Shown: piece by piece, positions 1 through 5,682 of the stretch
Numbering within the stretch: position 1 is the stretch's first letter
Layout of the letters: each line of letters begins with the position of its first letter
Origin: Campylobacteraceae bacterium
GTDB taxonomy: Bacteria > Campylobacterota > Campylobacteria > Campylobacterales > Sulfurospirillaceae
Assembly (NCBI GenBank): GCA_027055635.1
Contig: JALUMZ010000311.1
Location: 1-5,835 of the forward strand
Direction of reading: 5' to 3'
DNA length: 5,835 nucleotides
The notes under the pieces: generated by a model
What the model was told of the DNA's origin: nothing
The model's database searches: none
What the model saw: the letters and a program-made list of their open reading frames with translations, nothing else
Made by a program: the position numbers and the translations under genes

Positions 1-557
1 GTCAATAGCAATCCAACTGGAACATTGATAAAAAATACCATCCTCCAGTTATAATATTCTGTTAGATATCCGCCGATTGTAGGACCAAGTGCAGGTGCAA
101 AACTGACTCCTAAGCCATAAATTCCCATGGCTAAACCCTGTTTTTTTGGTGGAAAATATGAAAATATCATGATATGGCTTGTAACCATAATGAGTGCTTC
201 ACCTGTTCCTTGAAAAATTCTTGCAAATATGATAAAAGAGAGTGTATCTGACATGCCGCACATAAAAGAAAATGCTGTAAAAAGAGCAACTCCAGCTATA
301 AATATATATTTTGCCCCAAATTTTTTGATGAGGTATTCTGTGATTAAAAGTGCTATGGCAGCAGCTATCATGTAGCTTGTGATTATCCATTGGACTCCAT
401 ACATATCGGTTGATAGTGGGCCTGTAAGTTTTGGCACAATCACATCAACCACAGTAGTATCAAGTATTGCCATAAAAGCTCCAGTCATCACGATGATGCT
501 AAATATTGCTCTCTCTTTTGAGCTTATATCCCAGCTTTGTCTGGCGCTCTCTTGCAT
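1..557 (-). CDS. emrB: EmrB-type DHA2 (14-helix) MFS drug exporter, N-terminal part
   Basis: Inner-membrane proton-driven multidrug transporter of the DHA2/EmrB-QacA family. It is expected to work with the adjacent EmrA-type protein and a TolC-like outer-membrane channel. Only 185 codons are present; relatives are about 500 residues, so the C-terminal two thirds lie beyond the left edge. Visible marks are the helix-1 motif LDTTVVDVIVPKLTG (residues 32-46), QWIITSY (56-62) at helix 2, RIFQGTGEAL (113-122) at helix 4, the antiporter motif C region APALGPTIGGYL (154-165), and NWRMVFFINVPVG (170-182) leading into helix 6. About five to six membrane helices are covered. The start ATG follows the emrA stop directly (TAG then ATG, no spacing, same frame), with a weak purine-rich AGAG upstream, which suggests translational coupling. 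Family assignment is firm; the substrate is unknown. FarB/VceB-type names would fit equally well. Confidence 0.93.
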   Translation of the reverse strand, partial: MQESARQSWDISSKERAIFSIIVMTGAFMAILDTTVVDVIVPKLTGPLSTDMYGVQWIITSYMIAAAIALLITEYLIKKFGAKYIFIAGVALFTAFSFMCGMSDTLSFIIFARIFQGTGEALIMVTSHIMIFSYFPPKKQGLAMGIYGLGVSFAPALGPTIGGYLTEYYNWRMVFFINVPVGLLL

Positions 558-1673
558 CTATTTTTCTCTTTTTATTGCTATGTTTGCGCTCATACCGACA
601 AGAAGATCTTTTTTGTTCTTAAGGCTGATTCTTATAGTAAATCTTTGATCTAGTTTTGTAAATTCGCCGCTTGCAATATCTCTTGGGATCAGCGAAAAAG
701 TTGAAGCAGAAGTTGGCAATATGCTTTGAACTTTTCCTTTAAAATCTCTATTTGGAAGGGCATCGATTTTTATATCAACATCATTATCGACCTTGATACC
801 CTTTAGTTTCTTTTCTGAGAGCAGTACCTCTACATGTAGATTTTTTGGGTCAACCATAGAATATACTGGATAACCAGCATCTATAACACTAGAGTTATTT
901 ACAAATTTTTTGGCTATTTTGCCATCCATTGGTGAGTATAGCGTGCAGTAGCCTATCTTGTTATTTACTTCTTGGAGTTTATTTTGCATAGATTTTATCT
1001 TTAGCCCTAGTGATTCTATGCTTGTTTGTATCTCTTTTGTTTGGGTCTTCTTGATTTTTGAAAGCACAAGAGCATTTTTAACATTGTTGAGGTTTAATTT
1101 TGTTGCTTTTAGTTCACTTTGAGCAGAGAGAATCATATCGCTAAGTGAATTTTTGGCAGTCGATACTTTTTCATAAATATTTTTAGATATGAGCTTTTGC
1201 TTTAACATTCTTTTATATCTTTTCTCATCAAGAGTCAGTTTTTTTTGCTTTGTTTTATTTGCTTTGATAGAGAGTTCTAGTGCTTTAATTTTTTGTTTGT
1301 ATGAGATTATATTATTTTTCGCTATTTTTTCATTTAAACTAAGTTCATCTCCTACTCTTTTGAGTTTTTCTTTGAGTGCTTCTTTGCTTTTTATTGTCGC
1401 TTTTATGCCATTTATTATCTGTTTTTTGGCATTTTGAAAGTCAACATCATCAATTCGAGCTAGCACTTCACCCTTCTTGATACTAGCCCCTTCGTTTTTT
1501 TTCATCTCAATAACTTTTCCAGGCACCTTAAAACTTAATATTGAGATAGAGTCGCTTTTGATAAATGCAGCATCACTCACGGCATTTTTTGATCTGTAAG
1601 AGAGGTAAATAGTTGCTTGATATCCAAAAAAGAGGATAAGCAGTATTATAATAATAGTTCCGATTTTTTTCAT
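558..1673 (-). CDS. emrA: EmrA-type membrane fusion protein (HlyD family)
   Basis: Periplasmic adaptor that joins the EmrB-type pump to an outer-membrane channel. The product is 371 residues, normal for EmrA. In order it shows an N-terminal anchor helix (about 4-24); the first half of the lipoyl/barrel-sandwich domain (about 36-80, with KVPGKVIEMKKNEGASIKKG); a long Lys/Glu/Leu-rich alpha-hairpin coiled coil (about 81-240); the second lipoyl half (YSPMDGKIAKKFVNNSSVID, 246-265); and a beta-barrel end with PTSASTFSLIPRDIASGEFT (320-339), the counterpart of the EmrA loop before the conserved QR. The start at 1673 is chosen because AAAAGG lies 7 bases upstream. The frame is open up to 1712, but that GTG sits inside the promoter -10/palindrome and has no ribosome binding site. 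The gene forms an operon with emrB and is divergent from the TetR gene. Confidence 0.93.
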   Translation of the reverse strand: MKKIGTIIIILLILFFGYQATIYLSYRSKNAVSDAAFIKSDSISILSFKVPGKVIEMKKNEGASIKKGEVLARIDDVDFQNAKKQIINGIKATIKSKEALKEKLKRVGDELSLNEKIAKNNIISYKQKIKALELSIKANKTKQKKLTLDEKRYKRMLKQKLISKNIYEKVSTAKNSLSDMILSAQSELKATKLNLNNVKNALVLSKIKKTQTKEIQTSIESLGLKIKSMQNKLQEVNNKIGYCTLYSPMDGKIAKKFVNNSSVIDAGYPVYSMVDPKNLHVEVLLSEKKLKGIKVDNDVDIKIDALPNRDFKGKVQSILPTSASTFSLIPRDIASGEFTKLDQRFTIRISLKNKKDLLVGMSANIAIKREK

Positions 1674-1680
1674 CAACACA

Positions 1681-1686
1681 CCTTTT
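1681..1686 (-). promoter_or_regulatory. Ribosome binding site of emrA, decides the start
   Basis: Read on the minus strand, AAAAGG ends 7 bases before the ATG at 1673. It argues for that start over the in-frame GTG at 1679 (too close) and the GTG at 1712 (inside the promoter). Confidence 0.75.
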
Positions 1687-1697
1687 ATTTTTGAATT

Positions 1698-1712
1698 GTG
1701 AATTATATTCAC
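1698..1712. promoter_or_regulatory. Perfect inverted repeat on the emrAB -10 box, candidate TetR operator
   Basis: GTGAAT-TAT-ATTCAC is a perfect 6-base inverted repeat around a 3-base centre. A few outer positions also pair (1694/1716, 1695/1715, 1691/1719), so the full site may be nearer 25-29 bases. It completely contains the emrAB -10 hexamer (1702-1707), so a bound dimer would block RNA polymerase. TetR-family regulators commonly bind such palindromes in the divergent region next to their own gene. That this protein binds here is an inference. Confidence 0.6.
1702..1707 (-). promoter_or_regulatory. -10 box of the emrAB promoter
   Basis: Perfect TATAAT on the minus strand. The hexamer 17 bases upstream (GAATAA on the minus strand, 1725-1730) is a poor -35, as is usual in Campylobacterota. 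The predicted start of transcription is near 1695, giving a leader of about 20 bases that contains the emrA ribosome binding site. Confidence 0.65.
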
Positions 1713-1729
1713 TTTTTTATAAACTTATT

Positions 1730-1739
1730 CTTAATTAAG
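1730..1739. promoter_or_regulatory. Second palindrome, over the -35/spacer of the tetR promoter
   Basis: CTTAATTAAG is a perfect 10-base palindrome. AACTT (1722-1726) and AAGTT (1742-1746) flank it as an almost concentric outer inverted repeat. It overlaps the -35/spacer region of the promoter with TATAAT at 1751. It differs in sequence from the 1698-1712 repeat, so it could be a second operator or simply AT-rich chance; short AT palindromes are common in such DNA. Confidence 0.3.
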
Positions 1740-1750
1740 CAAAGTTCTTT

Positions 1751-1756
1751 TATAAT
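1751..1756 (+). promoter_or_regulatory. -10 box of the tetR-MFS promoter
   Basis: Perfect TATAAT on the plus strand. TTCTTA 17 bases upstream (1728-1733) is a weak -35. Transcription would start near 1763, about 20 bases before the ATG at 1784, and the leader contains the GGAAG ribosome binding site at 1775-1779. Confidence 0.65.
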
Positions 1757-1783
1757 TTCGATAAATATAGATTTGGAAGTAGA

Positions 1784-2392
1784 ATGAAAAAAACTAAAAT
1801 GGCATCTAAAATAAAAGATTTAAAGAGAAATCTGATACTTGATGAAGCTTGTCGATATTTTGAAGAGGTAGGGTTTGAAAATGTCAAGATGAATGACTTG
1901 GCTAAGAATTGTGGCATATCAGTAGGGCAACTATATAAACTTTTTAGCTCAAAAGAGAATGTTTTTCATGAATATGTAAGATACCAAATAAGGCTTTTTA
2001 GCAAAGAGATTAGGGAAGCATGCATACATGTAGTCAACCCAAAAGATAGACTATTAAAATATCTTGAGCTTAAATTTAAAATTTTTAAAAACAAGAAAAA
2101 AACCCTAAGAGATCCTGTGCTTGGAGATCCTCTCTTTTTCTCCAAATTAAATACTAAAAATGGTGATTTGACAAAACCAATATTTGAATTTTTAAGAGAT
2201 GAATTTGAGAAGCTGGCATTTGAGCATAATTTATCCGAAGATTTAGATTATCAACAGGTGGCTTATGTGTTTAACTCCTTTTCTATGGGCTATATTGAGT
2301 ATTGGCTAAACAGTGATAAAGAGCTAGAAGTTGATGAAGAAGATATACTAGAGAGATTCATAAGCGGTTTTATACATAAGCAAGGAGAATAG
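1784..2392 (+). CDS. TetR/AcrR-family transcriptional regulator
   Basis: Cytoplasmic one-component repressor, 202 residues, the usual TetR length. The N-terminal DNA-binding domain spans about 14-62. It has ILDEACRYFEEVGFENVKMN followed by the helix-turn-helix DLAKNCGISVGQLYKLFSSK (38-57), a textbook TetR_N pattern. The C-terminal ligand and dimer domain (about 65-202) is not recognisable by eye, so the inducer is unknown. The ATG at 1784 has GGAAG 4 bases upstream; the in-frame ATG at 1799 has no such site. The gene is divergent from emrAB and is followed by the MFS gene after 2 bases, so it most likely controls both sides through the palindromes in the shared intergenic region. A hydrophobic drug or fatty-acid-like inducer is only a guess from the family. 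Confidence 0.93.
   Translation: MKKTKMASKIKDLKRNLILDEACRYFEEVGFENVKMNDLAKNCGISVGQLYKLFSSKENVFHEYVRYQIRLFSKEIREACIHVVNPKDRLLKYLELKFKIFKNKKKTLRDPVLGDPLFFSKLNTKNGDLTKPIFEFLRDEFEKLAFEHNLSEDLDYQQVAYVFNSFSMGYIEYWLNSDKELEVDEEDILERFISGFIHKQGE
2382..2388 (+). promoter_or_regulatory. Ribosome binding site of the MFS gene inside the end of tetR
   Basis: AAGGAGA lies within the last codons of the regulator gene, about 6 bases before the ATG at 2395. With the 2-base intergenic gap it shows that the two genes are co-transcribed and probably translationally coupled. Confidence 0.8.
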
Positions 2393-2394
2393 GT

Positions 2395-3546
2395 ATGAAA
2401 AAATTTAGAAGAGGTGAGGTGTTAACTATATCGTTTTCACACTTTGCACACGATGTTTATAGCTCGTTTTTGGCTCCGATGTTGCCACTTTTGATAAGCA
2501 AACTTGGCATCTCGCTTAGTGAGGCAGCTTTTTTGGATATCGCTAGACGCATACCCGCACTTTTTAATCCTCTTTTTGGATTGATGGCAGAAAGAAGTGG
2601 TGTCAAGCTTATAGTGATACTGATGCCTTCAATCACGGCGATTTGCATGAGCTTTTTGGGGCTTGCCAGCTCTTACACAGTGGCTTTGATTTTGCTTTTT
2701 GTAGCAGGTCTTAGCGCTGCACTTTATCATGTTCCAAGTCCTGCACTGATACGAGAGGCTGCTGGTGATAGAGTTGGTGTTGGCATGAGCTTTTTTATGG
2801 TAGGAGGCGAGAGCGCAAGGACTGTCGGACCTCTTTTGATAACAGCTGGAATCTCTCTTTGGGGATTGGAGGGCACATATAGGCTAGTTCCTTTCGGTTT
2901 GCTAGCATCTCTGCTTCTCTTTTGGAAGCTTAAAAATTTTGAGATACACTCTAGTTTTACCAAAAAAAAGCAAAAAGGCGATGTTAGAGATTTTATGAGA
3001 AAATACACCTCTTTTTTTACTATAATTGGTGGTTTTATGATGTTTCAATCTGCCATGAAGTCCGTCTTAGTTCTGTATCTGCCAGTTTATCTTACACAAA
3101 ATGGATCAAGCCTGTGGTATGCAGGTATCTCTTTGTCGGTTTTACAATTTTTTGCAGTTTTGGGTACGCTGTTTTCTGGGTCTTATTCAGATAAGATTGG
3201 TAGATACAATATGCTCTTACTCTCTTCTGTGATATCAGCAATATTTATGGTTTTATTTGTATTTTATCACGATATTTTACTATTTCCACTTTTGGCAGTT
3301 CTTGGCTTTTTTCTCTTTGCAACAGGACCGGTTTTGTTAGCAAGTGTGCAGGATTTGAACTCAGGAATGCCAACTTTTGCAAATAGTATCTATATGACTG
3401 TGAACTTTGGAGTGAGTTCGATAGTAGTCTATATAGTTGGAAAATTAGGAGATGTGATAGGATTAAATGAGACTTATCAGATTTCAGCTGCTCTCTCTTT
3501 TGTCTGTATAGCTTTTGTGTTTGCTTTGAAAAAAAATAGTGAATAA
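2395..3546 (+). CDS. MFS transporter, fosmidomycin-resistance (Fsr)-like
   Basis: Inner-membrane secondary exporter of 383 residues with about 12 hydrophobic segments and a basic central loop near 180-203 (KKKQKGDVRDF). Fsr-like marks are the opening SHFAHDVYSSFLAPMLPLL (15-33), where the family has SH..ND, then AALYHVPSPALIREAA (108-123), corresponding to Fsr VFHPESSRVA, and MSFFMVGGESARTVGPLL (131-148), corresponding to SIFQVGGNFGSSLGPLL. An MFS motif-A-like loop GSYSDKIGR (262-270) follows helix 8. E. coli Fsr is slightly longer (about 406). The family name does not prove fosmidomycin as substrate, and Asn to His (HFAHD) and other changes suggest a different specificity. It is co-transcribed with the TetR gene, and its end faces the next gene head-on. 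Confidence 0.88.
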   Translation: MKKFRRGEVLTISFSHFAHDVYSSFLAPMLPLLISKLGISLSEAAFLDIARRIPALFNPLFGLMAERSGVKLIVILMPSITAICMSFLGLASSYTVALILLFVAGLSAALYHVPSPALIREAAGDRVGVGMSFFMVGGESARTVGPLLITAGISLWGLEGTYRLVPFGLLASLLLFWKLKNFEIHSSFTKKKQKGDVRDFMRKYTSFFTIIGGFMMFQSAMKSVLVLYLPVYLTQNGSSLWYAGISLSVLQFFAVLGTLFSGSYSDKIGRYNMLLLSSVISAIFMVLFVFYHDILLFPLLAVLGFFLFATGPVLLASVQDLNSGMPTFANSIYMTVNFGVSSIVVYIVGKLGDVIGLNETYQISAALSFVCIAFVFALKKNSE

Positions 3547-3553
3547 GCACTAT
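3529..3553 (-). terminator. Intrinsic terminator of the haem/GGDEF/EAL gene
   Basis: On the minus strand ATAGTG-CTTATT-CACTAT forms a 6-base stem with a 6-base loop. It is followed directly by T residues (eight As on the plus strand, 3529-3536, the first of which pairs in the stem). The stem is AT-rich and short, so efficiency is uncertain. The plus-strand side lacks a T-tract (ATGTTTGATG), so it should not stop MFS transcription. The hairpin overlaps both stop codons. Confidence 0.5.
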
Positions 3554-5547
3554 GTTTGATGCGTAAGGTCAGTTACTAAACTCTCTTTTGGCTTTCCTAT
3601 ATGGTAACCTTGCGCAAAATCAACATCTAATTCTATTAGCTTATCTAATATCTCTTTTGACTCAACATATTCTGCGATAGTTTTAACATTGATATTTTTA
3701 GCAAAACCTACTATTGTTTTTACTACTTCATATGATTTTAAATCGGTATATATGTTTTTTACAAGTGTTGCATCTATCTTTAAAAAATCTACACTCAACT
3801 CTGTAATATGAGCAAAATTTGAATATCCACTTCCAAAATCATCGATAGCAAATTTACAATTATTATCTTTAAATTCTGCTATAAAATGATTTATAGTTTG
3901 ATATTTTTCTATACTTTCGCTTTCGAGTATTTCAAAGAGTATTTTCTTGGGATTTTGAACTGTTTTGAGGGATTTTTTTATAAAGGAAATTATATTTTCA
4001 TCTTGCATATCGGCTGAGGAAAGGTTGATTGAAAAAGAGATGTCTGGATGTTTGTTTGCCATATCAAAAGTTTTTCTAATCATACTATTAGTGATACTAG
4101 GATACAGTCTAGTCTGTTTTGCAATTCCTAGAAAATCATTTGGTGGTATTATAGCTCCATTTTCATCTATGATTCTTGCAAGTGATTCATATTTTGTTAT
4201 TTTTTGTGTTTTTATATCATATATTGGTTGGTAAAAAGGTATTATCGTATCTTTTTCTATGGCTTTTTTTATCTTTTTTATCATTTTGAAGTTATGTTGT
4301 ATCTGCTCTTCTATATTATCGTTTTTGTCATATACTACTATTTCTATATTTTCTTTTTTTGCTTTCTTTAGAGCAATGTCTGTTTTGCTCATTATTTGAT
4401 TTCTTTCAAAACAGACACCCACTGTTGAAGATAGTATTATGTCTTGATTCTCTATTGTAAATATTTTTCTATTTAATTTTGTGATAATTTTCTTGATATT
4501 TATCAAAAAAAGTTCATTTGTGATATTTTCTTTGTGACAAAAAAGGGCAAATTCATCTGATGGTAATTTATATATACTAAGACCACAAGTTTCTACTAAT
4601 CTTTTGAGATATAAAGCGTATTTTTTAAGTACAGTATCTCCTGTTTTAACTCCATAAAAATCATTAATATTCTTAAAACCATCTATGTTAATATAGGCCA
4701 TTTTCCCAATCCTGTAAAGCTTCATATCTTCTTTTAGACAAAGTCTGTTTTTAAGTCCTGTTAACTCATCATGCATGCTGATGTATAGTATATGCTTCTC
4801 TTGTTCTATTAGTTTTTTGGTTTTTTCTTCTACCATGGCATTTAGTACTTTACTAAAATTACTATTTTTTCTTGATATGTATAACACTAGTATCAGTAAA
4901 ACAGCAAACAGAATTATGTTTTTTATGATCTCACTATATAGAGCAGAGTTAAAATATCTTTCTATTTCAAATTTTGGAATTTTTATACTCATAATTCCCC
5001 TTATATCACCAAGTTTGTATCCATATGCTTTTTTGTAGTTTTCGCGGATATACTTTGGTGCATCACTTATCTTGCCATGGCACTTTAGACAAGATTTTGT
5101 GATTTTAAGAGGAGTTGCGTATTGATAAAAATCTTTGAAATCCTTAAAAAACATTTTTTTATTTTTATCTGCTTTGAAGCTTTGTATCGCTTTCATCTCA
5201 TAATTATCCGCCATGTTTGCTTCATTTCTTGGTGTGTCTGATACTGTTCTTATCTCAATATTATTGATATTTGCCTTAGAAAATTTTTTGGCTATGATTG
5301 ATGAACTATATGCAGGAAGACCGCTTAAGGTATTTTTTGTTAGAAGTATGGCTTTGGTAAGGTATAGATGTTGGTAGTAATTTCTATTAATCATAGCATA
5401 ACTAGATAGAAGTTGACTATACTGTAAGGCCATTTTATATTGTTCTTGTTTGTTTCTCCAAACAGTCATAATAGTTTGTATAGACATAGCAAGAATAAAT
5501 ACAGCTAAAATAAAATACAAAATATTTTTTGATATAAACCTACTCAA
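3550..5547 (-). CDS. Membrane c-di-GMP phosphodiesterase: periplasmic haem c (DUF3365/Tll0287-like) sensor, degenerate GGDEF, EAL
   Basis: Predicted to hydrolyse cyclic-di-GMP under control of a periplasmic signal. Numbering here counts from the upstream TTG at 5553 (667 residues). Order: helix 1 (about 11-30); periplasmic domain (about 33-207) with the only two extracytoplasmic cysteines in CLKCH (155-159), a haem c motif within a DUF3365-like context (FYQYATPLKITKSC, KLGDIRGIMSIKIP); helix 2 (209-227); coiled linker (231-256); GGDEF domain (about 257-410) with DELTGLKNR and the metal-site D291, but PSDEF (331-335) in place of GGDEF and no RXXD inhibitory site; EAL domain (about 425-660) with ESLAR (456-460), N510, E541, DDFGSGYSNF (571-580), K592, E628 and Q648 in the expected places. 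The start is set at 5547: GGAGG (5555-5559) is 7 bases before that TTG but only 1 base before the TTG at 5553. The gene is monocistronic and divergent from mog. Confidence 0.9.
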   Translation of the reverse strand: MSRFISKNILYFILAVFILAMSIQTIMTVWRNKQEQYKMALQYSQLLSSYAMINRNYYQHLYLTKAILLTKNTLSGLPAYSSSIIAKKFSKANINNIEIRTVSDTPRNEANMADNYEMKAIQSFKADKNKKMFFKDFKDFYQYATPLKITKSCLKCHGKISDAPKYIRENYKKAYGYKLGDIRGIMSIKIPKFEIERYFNSALYSEIIKNIILFAVLLILVLYISRKNSNFSKVLNAMVEEKTKKLIEQEKHILYISMHDELTGLKNRLCLKEDMKLYRIGKMAYINIDGFKNINDFYGVKTGDTVLKKYALYLKRLVETCGLSIYKLPSDEFALFCHKENITNELFLINIKKIITKLNRKIFTIENQDIILSSTVGVCFERNQIMSKTDIALKKAKKENIEIVVYDKNDNIEEQIQHNFKMIKKIKKAIEKDTIIPFYQPIYDIKTQKITKYESLARIIDENGAIIPPNDFLGIAKQTRLYPSITNSMIRKTFDMANKHPDISFSINLSSADMQDENIISFIKKSLKTVQNPKKILFEILESESIEKYQTINHFIAEFKDNNCKFAIDDFGSGYSNFAHITELSVDFLKIDATLVKNIYTDLKSYEVVKTIVGFAKNINVKTIAEYVESKEILDKLIELDVDFAQGYHIGKPKESLVTDLTHQT

Positions 5548-5554
5548 TTTCAAT

Positions 5555-5559
5555 CCTCC
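5555..5559 (-). promoter_or_regulatory. Ribosome binding site favouring the TTG start at 5547
   Basis: Strong GGAGG on the minus strand. No ATG or GTG in frame lies at a workable distance. TTG at 5547 has ideal spacing (7 bases), TTG at 5553 does not. A four-codon ATG-GAG-GAT-TGA reading frame (5561-5550) overlaps the site in another frame. Confidence 0.65.
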
Positions 5560-5572
5560 ATGTTGTTGTGTT

Positions 5573-5578
5573 ATTATA
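5573..5578 (-). promoter_or_regulatory. -10 box of the haem/GGDEF/EAL gene
   Basis: Perfect TATAAT on the minus strand, without a good -35 (ACATAA at 17 bases upstream). Transcription would begin near 5566, giving a leader of only about 20 bases before the TTG. Confidence 0.55.
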
Positions 5579-5583
5579 TCATA

Positions 5584-5593
5584 GATAATTATC
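5584..5593. promoter_or_regulatory. Palindrome GATAATTATC in the divergent sensor/mog promoter region
   Basis: Perfect 10-base palindrome in the -10/-35 spacer of the minus-strand promoter. Its arms are like Fur half-sites (GATAAT), but the central spacing of a consensus Fur box is missing. It is a candidate operator for an unknown regulator; chance in AT-rich DNA is a real alternative. Confidence 0.25.
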
Positions 5594-5650
5594 GTTTATG
5601 TTACAATAACTTTTTATTATCAAGACAAAATAAAATTAGGTAAAAAAAGG

Positions 5651-5656
5651 TATAAT
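5651..5656 (+). promoter_or_regulatory. -10 box of the mog promoter
   Basis: Perfect TATAAT preceded by an A-rich stretch (AAAAAAAGG) and no clear -35. It lies about 27 bases before the ATG at 5683. GAGG at 5674-5677, within AGAGGA, is the ribosome binding site 5 bases ahead of the start. Confidence 0.6.
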
Positions 5657-5682
5657 TTCAAAAAAATTATAAAGAGGAAAAA

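Noticed and set aside
199..648. Open frames on either strand inside the emrB and emrA region (63 and 89 codons)
   Set aside because: They overlap well-supported genes in other frames and have no family features; they are shadows of hydrophobic coding sequence.
1189..1437. 82-codon hydrophobic plus-strand frame
   Set aside because: It is antisense to the Lys-rich coiled coil of EmrA; Lys codons read backwards give Phe/Leu, making a false membrane protein.
1239..1502. T8 runs (A8 in the coding sense) in emrA as phase-variable tracts
   Set aside because: Runs of this length are common in AT-rich Lys-coding DNA. Known contingency tracts in this group are mostly G/C runs, and the frame here is intact.
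1674..1712. N-terminal extension of EmrA by 13 residues from a GTG at 1712
   Set aside because: It lies inside the -10 box and palindrome and has no ribosome binding site. The ATG at 1673 has AAAAGG at ideal spacing and begins directly with the anchor helix.
2457..3550. Minus-strand frames opposite the MFS gene (63, 93 and 101 codons)
   Set aside because: They are antisense to a clear transporter, with no family resemblance.
3965..5038. Plus-strand frames of 89 and 87 codons opposite the signalling gene
   Set aside because: They are antisense to conserved EAL and sensor/linker regions; no supporting features.
5584..5593. A true Fur box
   Set aside because: Only the GATAAT-like arms are present and they overlap; the spaced 7-1-7 or three-hexamer pattern is not met.
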